Part shown: in pieces, positions 17,701-26,304 of the stretch
How positions within the stretch are numbered: the stretch's first letter is position 1
Layout: each line of letters begins with the position of its first letter
Origin: Rugamonas fusca
GTDB taxonomy: Bacteria; Pseudomonadota; Gammaproteobacteria; Burkholderiales; Burkholderiaceae_D
Assembly: GCF_014042365.1 (NCBI RefSeq)
Contig: NZ_JACEZS010000008.1
Coordinates: 62,001-126,000 of the forward strand
Reading direction: 5' to 3'
DNA: 64,000 bases
The notes under the pieces: generated by a model
Database searches by the model: none
Seen by the model: only the letters and a program-made list of their open reading frames with translations
What the model was told of the DNA's origin: nothing
Made by a program: the position numbers and the translations under genes

Positions 17701-19244
17701 GCGCGGCCTGGTCGCTGGCCGTGCAGGCCGCGCTGCCCGGCGGCGCGCCGGCCGTGGACGGCATGCTGCACCTGTACCGCGAACAGGGCGACCTGACCGT
17801 GACGGGCGCCGACGTGCCGCTGCCGCTGGGCCTGAAACAACTGGACGCGCGCGTGGACGCGGCCAATGGCGCGCTGCGCTTGCAACTGGCGCTCGACGGC
17901 AGCCGCGCCGGCCAGGCCCGGTTCGACGCCAGCGCCCAGCTGATCGACGGCAAGCTGGCCGACGCCAGCGCCTTGACCGTGAACGGCAGCGCCAACATGG
18001 GATCGCTGGCCTGGCTGGCGCCGCTGGCGGGCCAGCCGGGACTGGAGCTGGACGGCACGCTCAAGCTGGTCATGTCCGGCGCCGGCACCTGGGGCGCGCC
18101 GCAACTGAACGGCGACATCACGGGCGACAAGCTGGTGCTGAACTGGGCCGAGCAAGGCATCCGCCTGCGCAACGGCCAGTTGCAGGCGCGCCTGACGGGC
18201 GACCAGCTGCTGCTGCAAAAACTGGCGTTCGACGGCGCCGAAGGCCACGCGCTGGCCGAGGGCGCGATCCGCTTCGCCAACGCGCAAGCGAGCATGCAGC
18301 TCAAGCTGACGGCCGACCAGCTGGAAGTGCTGGCCCGGCCCGACCGCACGCTCGTCATCAGCGGCCAGAGCACGCTGGTGCGCGACAGCCAGCGCTTCCA
18401 GCTCGATGGCAAGTTCCGCGCCGACCGCGCCAACATCGAACTGGCCAGCCAGGACACGCCCACCATGAGCAGCGACGTGGTGATCCTCGGGCGCGGCGCG
18501 GCGCCCGTCAGGGACAGCAAGTCGCTGCCGCTCAGCGTGGACGTCGAGGCCGACCTCGGTGACGCCTTCACGCTCAAGGGCAAGGGGCTGGACGCGCAAC
18601 TGGCCGGCGCCGTGCGCATCCGCGTGGCCGACCGCCGGCCGCCGCGCGTGACGGGCAGCATCCGCGTGGCCAGTGGCACCTACGCGGCCTACGGGCAAAA
18701 GCTGGCGATCGAAAAAGGCGTGATCAATTTCACGGGCGCGTACGACAATCCGGGCCTGAACATCCTGGCCGTGCGCAAGCGCCCCGAAGGCGAGGCGCTC
18801 AACGAGAACAACGTGGAAGCGGGGGTGGAAGTGCGCGGCACGGCGCTGGCGCCGGTGGCCAAGCTGGTCTCCACGCCAGCCGTCTCGGACAGCGACAAGC
18901 TGGCCTGGCTGGTGCTCGGTCACGGCATCGACAGCACGGCCGGCAACGACATGGCCCTGCTCAGCACGGCCGCCGGCGCCCTGTTCGGCGGTGGCCAGGG
19001 GCGGCTGGCCAACACGCTGGGCCTGGACGAACTGGGCGTGAGCCAGGCCAAGGGGCTGGAGACGACGGTGGTCACGGTGGGCAAGCGGCTCTCGTCGCGC
19101 GCCTACCTGAGTTTCGAGCAGGGCGCCAGTTCCGCCACCAGCCTGGTCAAGCTGCGCTACAAGCTCAACCCGCGCATCACGCTGCAATTCCAGACCGGCA
19201 CCAACAACGCGCTCGACGTGCTCTACACCTGGGCCTTCGACTAG
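14715..19244 (+). CDS. tamB: TamB, translocation and assembly module inner membrane protein
   Basis: 1509 residues. The ATG shares one base with the tamA stop (TGATG), indicating translational coupling. A Pro-rich cytoplasmic leader and one transmembrane helix (about 28-50) are followed by a very long beta-rich periplasmic region typical of the AsmA/TamB bridge-like lipid transporters. The C-terminal DUF490 domain contains RVTGSIRVASGTYAAYGQKL and ends with the short aromatic tail TWAFD. It spans the periplasm to TamA in the outer membrane. The frame is open upstream of 14715, but that text is antisense-like and overlaps tamA. Confidence 0.92.
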   Translation: MSDADQQAASGGTPPSPPPRPPRRWLRRTLIGVGAVGVVLGGAVWLLGRESTLQQLMRRIAAASGGQIDVQGVSGSLYHRMHITRLVHRSPGMVITLDDLDINWSPLQFFSQGVAISELQARALTVNSSGPSTPPVLPASLAAPFRLHIADARLGQFTLLDHGSRTQLRQIRLRLTGDANGWQLDNGDAMTDIGRLQAQLAVGAQRPFAVSAKASLTQTEGAPPNPARLNMRAHGDLSLLRLDADGTAGTASGTATLALAPFDPVILHALELKASGIDPSGYRAAWPHARLAVQLAARIDGKQALAGQLALRNEGQPGPLDQQRLPLQGATAKLGGTLTAATIESIAIDLGAAGRFTGAASIARGGPQAGVDKARLALRAEHLNLQHVIGSLHATNIGGDVTVDSDSRQQTLRAALGQDGLRLDLQATLADELLQLRQARLQLRKGSVSATGQASLRDAQAFKAGISAEHFDPSAFGNYPAADINADINASGHVSPAWQVAADFTLKPGKLLGQPLSGAGKLTADAQRISGVEARLALGQNTAEVRGGLGTPDQQLDWKIAARDLNTAGGKLLGALAASGTARGTLAAPRTSFDATLRGLGLAAARHPVPDSVLHASGEVWLAGATHQVEMKVAGNAQRINPAAFGAYPIGAVNAEFNGDATLGADWRTALNARLQPSTLSGSALSGYAKLAADPRHIGNADINLQLGPNSLQAQGAFGSPRDRLDWKIDAPQLASAGPPFGGTLRAAGTLSGSAERPALTLNVEGANLRAPGQQQIKSLRGSASLGAIPAASAGAGAGTAAGTITPSAANKADNPVTRMLAGVRALAGARANDAGDDPVVADLAITGYDSPALTLDRARLQASGTRAAHVLQLSGGNRDFDAAVRLKGGWRGDAWTGAIDTLQNRGRYALTLQAPAPLRLAAPSGSGVAGLLHPEQFALGATTIALPAGSIRIDSVEKTGPQWRSKGQAAGVPVNYLAQLSDAWRDNIKSDMTVGAAWSLAVQAALPGGAPAVDGMLHLYREQGDLTVTGADVPLPLGLKQLDARVDAANGALRLQLALDGSRAGQARFDASAQLIDGKLADASALTVNGSANMGSLAWLAPLAGQPGLELDGTLKLVMSGAGTWGAPQLNGDITGDKLVLNWAEQGIRLRNGQLQARLTGDQLLLQKLAFDGAEGHALAEGAIRFANAQASMQLKLTADQLEVLARPDRTLVISGQSTLVRDSQRFQLDGKFRADRANIELASQDTPTMSSDVVILGRGAAPVRDSKSLPLSVDVEADLGDAFTLKGKGLDAQLAGAVRIRVADRRPPRVTGSIRVASGTYAAYGQKLAIEKGVINFTGAYDNPGLNILAVRKRPEGEALNENNVEAGVEVRGTALAPVAKLVSTPAVSDSDKLAWLVLGHGIDSTAGNDMALLSTAAGALFGGGQGRLANTLGLDELGVSQAKGLETTVVTVGKRLSSRAYLSFEQGASSATSLVKLRYKLNPRITLQFQTGTNNALDVLYTWAFD

Positions 19245-19277
19245 GCGGCAATGGGCGGCGGGCTGCCCCGCCCCGGA

Positions 19278-19430
19278 TCAATCCCGTTCTGGCTGGCCGG
19301 CCGGATTATGGTCGGGCACCGGGTCGTCCTGCGGCACGGGGTGGGGCTGGTGCGGCGGCGGTTCCGGCACCGGGTCGTCGACCGGGGCCGGGTCCGGCGC
19401 GCGGTGGGCGTGGATGGCGGCACTGTGCAT
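19278..19430 (-). CDS. Proline-rich mini-protein
   Basis: 50 residues starting MHSAAIHAHRAPDP. The start is supported by GGAGGGAG five to six bases before the ATG at 19430. It is dominated by DPVPEP, PHPVPQDDPVPD-type text and so is disordered and acidic. No signal peptide. Short genes of this kind are easily missed; the evidence is the ribosome site and consistent composition. Function unknown. Confidence 0.45.
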   Translation of the reverse strand: MHSAAIHAHRAPDPAPVDDPVPEPPPHQPHPVPQDDPVPDHNPAGQPERD

Positions 19431-19546
19431 GATCTCCCTCCAGGGTAACTGGCGATGAGCTTCCATTCTACGCCGCTGCGGCCCCCGTTCCGCCCGATCT
19501 GCCTACAATTTGATCTGACTGCCGCTGCCGCCCCCTGCCCGGCGCC

Positions 19547-21994
19547 TCACTCGGCATGCTTGACGTATTTGTCGAGCCAGCGGTGGGTCTCGTACAGCAT
19601 GTGCAGGATCGATTCGCGGGCCCGGTAGGCGTGCGCCTCGTTGGGCAGCATCACCAGCCGCGCCGTGCCGCCCAGGCCCTTGATGGCCTGGAACATGCGC
19701 TCGCTTTGCATGGGGAAGGTGCCGGGATTGCTGTCCTGCTCGCCGTGGATCAGCAGCATGGCGTCCTTGATCCTGTCCGCGTGGTTAAACGGCGACATGG
19801 CCTGGTACACATGGGCCGCCTGCCAGAACGGCCGTTCTTCGGACTGGAAACCGAACGGCGTGAGCGTGCGGTTGTAGGCGCCGCTGCGGGCGATGCCGGC
19901 CCGGAACAGGCGCGTGTGGGCCAGCAGGTTGGCCGTCATGAAGGCGCCGTAGGAATGGCCACCGACGGCGATGCGGCGCCGGTCGGCCACGCCGCGCCGC
20001 ACCACCTCGTCCACGGCCGCCTCGGCGTCGGCCACCAATTGGGCCAGGTAGCTGTCGTTCGGTTCCGCGTCGCCGCTGCCGATGATGGGAAACGAGGGAT
20101 TGTCCAGCACCGCGTAGCCGACGGCCAGGAAGGCGGCCGGCCCCCAGTAGCTGACGGCGTTGAAGCGGTACGGCGACCCTGTGGTCTGGCTGGCCGCGCT
20201 GGCCGACTTGAATTCTTGCGGGTAGGCCCACATCAGCATCGGCAAGGGGCCATCGCGCGCGGCGTCGTAACCGGGCGGCAGCATCAGCGTGGCCGTCAGC
20301 TCCACGCCGTCGTTGCGGCGGTAGCGGATCTGCTCCTTTTGCACCTCGCGCAGCTGCGGCGTGGGATGGGGGAAGTTGGTCAGGGCCCGCAGTTGCGCCT
20401 CCGGTGGCAGGCGCAAGTCGCGCACGTAGTAATTGGGGCGCTCGGTGGGCGATTCACGCGTCGTCAGCAGCAGCGTGCCCTCCTCGTTGAGCACGGCCAC
20501 CGCGTTCTCGAAATACGGGGCCGCGCTCTGGAACAGCCGCTCCTTCTTGCGCGTGGTCAGGCTCAGGCGGTCGATGAAGGGGCGGTCGCCTTCCGGGGTG
20601 GCGCCGGCGCCATCGAGCAAAATCGTCGTGTCGGGCCCGATCACGAGGCGCGGGAAGCCGCTGGCGTCGGCCCGCAGCACGGGCGCGCCGGGGCTGTTGT
20701 AGCGGTCCTCGTAGGAACCTTCGTAGATCAGTTCCGGCGCCAGTGTGGGATGGTCGGGCGCGATCATCCACTGGCGCACGGCGCGCGTCTTGTGCCAGCG
20801 CTCGTTGAGCAGGGCCACGTCGCCCCGGCCCCAGGCGATGCCGGCGTAGCGCATGGCCAGCCGCGCCAGCACCTGCGGCGCGCCGTGGAACGGGGCCGCG
20901 TGCAGGTACAGCACGTCGCGGTGCTCCACGTGGCGGGCCGGGTCGCCGCCATCCTGGGCTTCGGCCCACAGCAGCGAGGCCGGCGCGTCGGCGCGCCACG
21001 ACACGTGGCGCACGCCGGCCGACACGGCGTCGTTCCCCGGCGGCAGGCCCTCCTCCAGCGGCAGCATGGCCACCGTGTGCAGTAATTTGGCGTGCATGTC
21101 GCGCACTTCGATGCGCTCGCCGAAGCCGGACACGGGCACCAGGTAGGAGTAGGGCCGCATGATGCTCTGGGTGAGCAGGTACTGGCCGCCCGGCGCCACG
21201 GAAACGCGCGAAAACAGGTCCGGTTCACCCAGCAATCGCACGCTGCCCTGCAGGTCGGTGTGGGCCAGTTGCACGGTGACGTAATGCTCGAACAGGCGCG
21301 CATCGTCCTCGCTGCGCAGCAGATCCTGGTAAGTGCGCAGCTGGCGCACGGCGCCCTCGGCATCGCTGTCGAGCTGCACGGGGCCGGTCGGCACGGGATG
21401 GATGGCGGGCGGCTTGCTCATGCCGGCCGGGCGCAGTTGCAGCAGCAGGCCGCTGCTGTCGGGCAGCCACGAGAAACCCCGGCTCAACACGGCGGACAAC
21501 GGTTGGCTCACCAGCCGGCGCGCGCGGCGGGCGGCGATGTCGACCAGCCACAGTTGCACTTCACCGCGTTCGCCCTTGTAGGCCACGTGGCTGAAGGCCA
21601 GGTGGCGCTGGTCGGGCGCCCAGCTCAGGTCCGACACGCGCAGCGCGCGCGGCAAGCCACGGATGCGGCTTTCCTTGCCGCTGGCGATGTCAAGCAGGGT
21701 CAGGTCGGCGCCGTAGGCGTAGCGGCTGGCGGCGCAGGTGCGGGGGTTGATGCGCAGCCCGGCCAGCTTCAGTTCCGGCTGCGACACTTCCTCGATGCCC
21801 GGCAGCGGCGGCGTCTGCACCATGGCGGCCAGGTCGCGGCGCGGGCTCAGGCTCAGGGCCGGCGCACGCGGCGCGTCCACGATGGCCTGCAGCGCGGGCG
21901 CGGGCTGCTGGTAGCGGCCATCCTGCGGCCCGCTGTTGGGCGAGGCGGCCATCAGGCCAATGCCGGGCGGCAAAGGAGGAATCAGTGTGCTCAT
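19547..21994 (-). CDS. S9 family prolyl oligopeptidase-type serine peptidase (glutamyl-endopeptidase-like)
   Basis: 815 residues. The N-terminal two thirds form a beta-propeller-type region. The C-terminal alpha/beta hydrolase has GGHSYGAF (catalytic S681), GEQDSNPG (D754) and NEAHAY (H788), so the triad is complete. The overall layout resembles plant chloroplast glutamyl endopeptidase and its bacterial relatives. From the chosen ATG no signal peptide is seen (MSTLIPPLPPGIGLM), which suggests a cytoplasmic enzyme. The ribosome site is weak, and the frame stays open upstream to 22099, so the start is uncertain. Confidence 0.85.
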   Translation of the reverse strand: MSTLIPPLPPGIGLMAASPNSGPQDGRYQQPAPALQAIVDAPRAPALSLSPRRDLAAMVQTPPLPGIEEVSQPELKLAGLRINPRTCAASRYAYGADLTLLDIASGKESRIRGLPRALRVSDLSWAPDQRHLAFSHVAYKGERGEVQLWLVDIAARRARRLVSQPLSAVLSRGFSWLPDSSGLLLQLRPAGMSKPPAIHPVPTGPVQLDSDAEGAVRQLRTYQDLLRSEDDARLFEHYVTVQLAHTDLQGSVRLLGEPDLFSRVSVAPGGQYLLTQSIMRPYSYLVPVSGFGERIEVRDMHAKLLHTVAMLPLEEGLPPGNDAVSAGVRHVSWRADAPASLLWAEAQDGGDPARHVEHRDVLYLHAAPFHGAPQVLARLAMRYAGIAWGRGDVALLNERWHKTRAVRQWMIAPDHPTLAPELIYEGSYEDRYNSPGAPVLRADASGFPRLVIGPDTTILLDGAGATPEGDRPFIDRLSLTTRKKERLFQSAAPYFENAVAVLNEEGTLLLTTRESPTERPNYYVRDLRLPPEAQLRALTNFPHPTPQLREVQKEQIRYRRNDGVELTATLMLPPGYDAARDGPLPMLMWAYPQEFKSASAASQTTGSPYRFNAVSYWGPAAFLAVGYAVLDNPSFPIIGSGDAEPNDSYLAQLVADAEAAVDEVVRRGVADRRRIAVGGHSYGAFMTANLLAHTRLFRAGIARSGAYNRTLTPFGFQSEERPFWQAAHVYQAMSPFNHADRIKDAMLLIHGEQDSNPGTFPMQSERMFQAIKGLGGTARLVMLPNEAHAYRARESILHMLYETHRWLDKYVKHAE

Positions 21995-22128
21995 GGAAGG
22001 TTGCGGTCCCTGTCTGTGCGGCGGTCGCCCCATATTGCTGATAGCTCCAGCGAAAGTCAATGCGCGACCGTTCTGGCTTACAATCGCGGGGCGCGGCACT
22101 TGGCCACGCTTGTCCCTGGAATGCTGAA

Positions 22129-22662
22129 ATGGAAATTACGACGATCATCCTGCTGTTGCTGGTGCCCCTGCTGGTGTGGCGCATCTACTCCCGCCTCAAG
22201 GCGGCCATGGGCCGCAGCCAGTCCATCCTGTGGCGCCACTACGCCGTGGTGCTGCTGCTGGCGGCGCTGGTGGGCGGGCTGGCTGCCAAGGTGCTCGACA
22301 GCCCGCTGGCGCTGGGCGCGCTGGTGCTGGGCCTGGCCGGCGGGATCGCGCTGGGCTTGCGCAACATGCGGCTGAGCCGGCTGGAAAACACGCCCGAAGG
22401 CTATTTCTACACCCCTAACCTGCGCCTGGGCGTGCTGGTCTCCATGCTGTTCATCGCACGCCTGCTGTACCGCGGCTTCGAGCTGTACCTGCAGATGCAC
22501 AACGGCACCCCGCTGCCGCCCGAGGAATTCCACCGCAACCCGCTGACGGTGTTGCCGTTCTGCCTGCTCGCGGGCTTCTTCGGCAGCTACCATTTGTTGC
22601 TGGCGCGCTGGCAGCGCGGCCAGCAACCCGTGCCGCGCGGCCCGCTGGACCGCCTGCTGTAA
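22129..22662 (+). CDS. Integral membrane protein, unknown function
   Basis: 177 residues with four to five hydrophobic segments (about 2-18, 38-58, 62-78, 100-116, 145-160). A conserved-looking loop, RLSRLENTPEGYFYTPNLRLG, lies between the third and fourth. The architecture recalls DUF1453/CcdC-like membrane proteins, but I cannot assign it firmly. Divergent from the S9 peptidase with a 134-bp gap. Confidence 0.6.
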   Translation: MEITTIILLLLVPLLVWRIYSRLKAAMGRSQSILWRHYAVVLLLAALVGGLAAKVLDSPLALGALVLGLAGGIALGLRNMRLSRLENTPEGYFYTPNLRLGVLVSMLFIARLLYRGFELYLQMHNGTPLPPEEFHRNPLTVLPFCLLAGFFGSYHLLLARWQRGQQPVPRGPLDRLL

Positions 22663-22798
22663 CGCGAAAACCAGCCCCGTTCTGGCGCTGGCGGGACTAT
22701 CATTGGCACTGGAAAGCGGTAATTTGATGGTATGCTTCACGTATCCATGAGGCAACTTTATTTTCCTTGAAGAAAACCATGCAAATGTACGCCAGTCG

Positions 22799-23395
22799 AT
22801 GAAGACGTCCATCTACGACAAGACCGCCAAGGGGCGCGAGGAGATCGCCACCCGGCGCTACCAGCTGGCGCCGCGCCTGCGCACGCTGCTGGTGATGGTC
22901 GATGGCCACCGGCCCGAAGATGAGCTGTTGCGCAATGTGGCCGGCCTGGGCCTGACGGCCGACGCCATGCAGGAACTGCTGGCGCAGCAATTCATCGTGC
23001 TGTCGACCAGCTACAGCACCATCGACACGCCGCTGGTGGAAGCGGACGAGGTGATGGCCGCACCGGCCACTGCCGCCGCGCCGGTGCCGGCGCCCCTCAT
23101 GCCACAAGCGCCCCCTGCTCCCGCCGCCGCTGCGCCGGCCACGCTGACCAAGGCCGAGCGATTCCAGGCGCTGTACGATTTCTACAACAAGACCATCAAG
23201 AGCACGATAGGCTTGCGCGGCTTCACCTTGCAGCTGAAGGTGGAGAAAGCGGCCTGCGTGGAAGACTTCCGCGACTTGCGGCGCCCCTATCTGGACGCCG
23301 TGTTGAAAGCCAAGGGCGGCGAACTGGCGCAGCGCCTCGGCGAACAGCTCGACCAGTTGCTGGGCGAGCGCAGCGACGACGACCTGGTGCGCTAA
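22799..23395 (+). CDS. Hypothetical two-part protein with Ala/Pro linker
   Basis: 198 residues. The N-terminal 80 residues (SIYDKTAKGREEIATRRYQL, LRTLLVMVDG) look like a winged-helix-type fold. An Ala/Pro-rich linker covers about 88-118. A C-terminal alpha-helical region (about 120-198) contains KAERFQALYDFYNKTIKSTI. It is cytoplasmic, with no signal. I do not recognise the family. It faces the condensin operon across a REP-like double palindrome. Confidence 0.6.
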   Translation: MKTSIYDKTAKGREEIATRRYQLAPRLRTLLVMVDGHRPEDELLRNVAGLGLTADAMQELLAQQFIVLSTSYSTIDTPLVEADEVMAAPATAAAPVPAPLMPQAPPAPAAAAPATLTKAERFQALYDFYNKTIKSTIGLRGFTLQLKVEKAACVEDFRDLRRPYLDAVLKAKGGELAQRLGEQLDQLLGERSDDDLVR

Positions 23396-23396
23396 A

Positions 23397-23463
23397 GAAA
23401 AATCGGGGACGTACCCCGATTTTGGTTTAAGGAAAAATCGGGGTACGTCCCCGATTTTTCTTT
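23397..23463. repeat. REP-like double palindrome (GGGGACGT family), copy 2
   Basis: Two nearly identical palindromic units in opposite orientation: AAAATCGGGGACGTACCCCG (core 23401-23424) and AATCGGGGTACGTCCCCGAT (core 23435-23461), with GTTTAAGG between them. It fills the gap between two convergent genes and could also act as a bidirectional terminator, since each unit ends in a T run. It shares its core with the elements at 2218-2304 and 56157-56205. Confidence 0.7.
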
Positions 23464-23472
23464 GGTGCAGGG

Positions 23473-26301
23473 TCAAGCGGCCTTGGGAGCTTCGCTGGCG
23501 CGGCGCTGCAGCACGAAGATGGGCTGGGCCCACAGCGTGTCCTTCTTCTTCTTGCTCGTGATGAGCGTCAGTTCCGAAGGATCGTAGACGTCCGTGTTGT
23601 GCGTCAGCGGCGTCGTCATCAGGTATTGGGCCTCGGTGTTCTTGAGGAACTCGCCCACCAGCTGGATGTTGCGGATGTCCAGGTGGGCGAACGGTTCGTC
23701 GATGAACACGAAGCCGCCCGAGCCATCCTCGGACTTCAACAGGCCGATCAGCAGCACCAGCGACTTCATCACCTGCTGGCCACCGGACGCTTCGCCGTCG
23801 TTCATGCCGATCGGGCCCTTGCCGTCGAACTTGAAGCGCACATGCAGGCCGGCCTGGGCCAGCTGGGTGTCGTCGTTCTCCAGCCGCACCGGGTCGGCGT
23901 GCACTTCGATACCGGCCAGCTCGCCCAGCTCCTTGATGTTCTTGCTGTAGGTCTTGATCGTGTAACGCAGCCGCTCGATGTAGGCGCCGCGCGCGTTGGC
24001 CGTGGCCTCGATGGCGCGGTTGTTCTGGTAGCGGCGCTCTTCCGTTTCCGTCTGGCGGCCGTGCAGCTGCTCGTTGAGGCGCTGGTACTGGTCGATCACT
24101 GTGGCGTCCAGTTCCCAGTCATTACGGGCCAGGCTCGCTTCCAGGCTGTGGATGCGCAGCGCCACCTGGTGCGAGTTCTGGTGCTCGGCCACGAGACGTG
24201 CGCGGCGCGCCGGACGGCGCCAGCTCTTGGGCAAATGACGCCACGCGCGGCGCAGCGCCAGCAGCGCGCGCGCGTGATCGCCGCGCTGTTCGATCTGGCG
24301 CTTGTTGTTCAGGCGCAGGCCCGCTTCCGCCTCGGACAGCGCGAAGCGCGCGTTCTGCCACACGGTGTCGGTGCGGGTGCGCTGCACGGTGGCGTCCTTG
24401 ATCAGCGCCGCCAGCTCGCCCAGGCGGGTGCCCACTTCCAGCCGTTCCTCGCGCAGCGGCACGGCATTGCGCGCCGCCTCGTCGAATTCCGCCTGGCGCG
24501 CGGCCAGTTCCTTGGCCGCGTCCACGCCGGCGATACGTGCCTTGAGCGCGCCCACTTCCGAGGCCAGCTTGCTGATGGCCAGCGTCAGCGCATCCTCCTG
24601 CGCCTCCAGCGCCGGCAGCGACTTCTGGATCGCTTCCATGCGCTGGGTGCGGCCGGCCGAACCGAAGCGGTAGCGCGACGCTTCCACGAACAGCGAGCGG
24701 CCGCCGCGGCGTTCGCGGTGGTAGGCCTCGGGCGTGATCCATTCCTCGTCCTTGCCCAGCTTGAAGCCTTCGTCCACCGTGTCCACGCGGGCGATACGCG
24801 ACAGCTGGTCCACCAGCCATGCCGGCACCGGCGCCGAGAACTTCACCACCGACAGCAGGCTGTCATCCTTGATTGAGGGCGCCGTGACCAGCTCCGGCAC
24901 GATGAAGTGGCGATAGCGTTCCTTCTCGGCCAGGCGGTAGGCGGCCGGCGCATCCTTGGCTTTGTCGAGCAGCACCACGGAGGCATAACCACCCAGCACA
25001 CCCTCGACGGCGCCTTGCCAGCGCGCGTCCGTCACTTCCACGATGTCCGACAGCATGGCGTGGCCGATGCCGGCGTCGTTGAGCGCACGGCGCATGCCGC
25101 GCACGGCTTCCGGTTCCGGCATGGCCGTCTTGCCCTGCAGGGCGGCGATGGTGGCCAGCTCGCCGGCGATGCGGGCCGACAGCGCTTCGCGCGCCTGCTT
25201 CTGGCGCGCCAGTTCCGCTTCCTTTTGCTCCAGCTGCTGCGCCACTTCCGCGATGTCGTTGCCGGAATCGGCGGCCAGCTTCTGCAAGCGGGCCTTCTGT
25301 TCCAGCAGGCTGTCGAGCGGTTTCAGTTTGCCGTTGATCTGACTGAGGCGGCTTTGCAGCGCCGTCGATTCCTGCTCCAGCACCGTTTCGTGCTGCTGCG
25401 CTTCCGTCAGCGCCTTCGCTTGCGCGGCCAGCGCGTTGCGCTTGTCCGTCAACTGCTGGTCGGCCTGCGCCAGCGGCTTGCGCGCGTCGCGCAACTGGCG
25501 GCTGATGTTGGCGTGCTTCTCGCGGGCCTCGTGGTATTCCAGCGTGGGCAGCACTTCTTCCTGCAGATTGCGGCGTTCCTTGTTCAGGTCTTCCCACTGG
25601 TGGTAGTTGGCCACGCGCAGGCGCAAGCCTTCCAGGTTGGTCTTCGACGCTTCCAGCTCCGTTTCGAAGCGCTTCAGTTCCTCCTCCGTGTCGCGCTGGT
25701 GGCGCTTGGCCTCGTCGTAGGCGTCCAGCACTTCCTTGTCGCCGAACACCTGGAACACCAGGTCGAGCAACTGGCGCGGTGCATATTCGCACAGCTTGTC
25801 CGTCTCGCCCTGCTCCAGCGCCAGCACCTTGGCCATGGCCGGCGACAGGCCGGCGTTGGCCAGGCGCTTGCGGTAGTTCTCCACGCCCAGCCAGTCGTTC
25901 GCTTCCGTGATCTCCTCGATCTGCACGTTCCCGGGGCGCATCAGGTACTGGCGCTTCCAGTCGCCGCCGTTCTTCTGGATCTGGCAGAACAGCGTCACTT
26001 CGTCATCGCTGAAAAAGCCGGAGCTGCGGAACGGGCGATTCGACAACTGCTTGCCGACGTTCTTGTTGTCGACCACGGCGCGCAGCCAAGCCGTCTGCTG
26101 GCCCGAGTGGCGCGCGTAGTGCTTGTAGGTGCGGCCCATCGAGCAATCGAGGCCGAACAGGGTGCGCAGCGCGTCGAGCAGCGTGGTCTTGCCGGAGCCG
26201 TTCTGGCCGGCGATGGTGATGATCTTGGCGTCGAGCGGAATGTTCTTGATGCGCTGCCAGTAGTCCCAGTGCACCAGTTCGAGTGATTTGATGTGAAACA
26301 T
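23473..26301 (-). CDS. SMC-like ATPase of a MukB/MksB-type condensin
   Basis: 942 residues. Walker A GQNGSGKTT is at 32-40. Long coiled coils flank a hinge-like region (about 390-560). ABC signature NDGEASGGQQ (about 834-843) and Walker B FVFIDEPFAHLD (about 864-875) follow. This is the architecture of MukB, MksB and Wadjet JetC, but much shorter than MukB (about 1480), near the size of MksB. It is the last gene of a three-gene run, 3 bases after the MukE-like gene. A chromosome-organising or plasmid-restricting role is inferred from family; no JetD/MksG nuclease is encoded in the flanking genes. Confidence 0.75.
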   Translation of the reverse strand: MFHIKSLELVHWDYWQRIKNIPLDAKIITIAGQNGSGKTTLLDALRTLFGLDCSMGRTYKHYARHSGQQTAWLRAVVDNKNVGKQLSNRPFRSSGFFSDDEVTLFCQIQKNGGDWKRQYLMRPGNVQIEEITEANDWLGVENYRKRLANAGLSPAMAKVLALEQGETDKLCEYAPRQLLDLVFQVFGDKEVLDAYDEAKRHQRDTEEELKRFETELEASKTNLEGLRLRVANYHQWEDLNKERRNLQEEVLPTLEYHEAREKHANISRQLRDARKPLAQADQQLTDKRNALAAQAKALTEAQQHETVLEQESTALQSRLSQINGKLKPLDSLLEQKARLQKLAADSGNDIAEVAQQLEQKEAELARQKQAREALSARIAGELATIAALQGKTAMPEPEAVRGMRRALNDAGIGHAMLSDIVEVTDARWQGAVEGVLGGYASVVLLDKAKDAPAAYRLAEKERYRHFIVPELVTAPSIKDDSLLSVVKFSAPVPAWLVDQLSRIARVDTVDEGFKLGKDEEWITPEAYHRERRGGRSLFVEASRYRFGSAGRTQRMEAIQKSLPALEAQEDALTLAISKLASEVGALKARIAGVDAAKELAARQAEFDEAARNAVPLREERLEVGTRLGELAALIKDATVQRTRTDTVWQNARFALSEAEAGLRLNNKRQIEQRGDHARALLALRRAWRHLPKSWRRPARRARLVAEHQNSHQVALRIHSLEASLARNDWELDATVIDQYQRLNEQLHGRQTETEERRYQNNRAIEATANARGAYIERLRYTIKTYSKNIKELGELAGIEVHADPVRLENDDTQLAQAGLHVRFKFDGKGPIGMNDGEASGGQQVMKSLVLLIGLLKSEDGSGGFVFIDEPFAHLDIRNIQLVGEFLKNTEAQYLMTTPLTHNTDVYDPSELTLITSKKKKDTLWAQPIFVLQRRASEAPKAA

Positions 26302-26304
26302 GGA

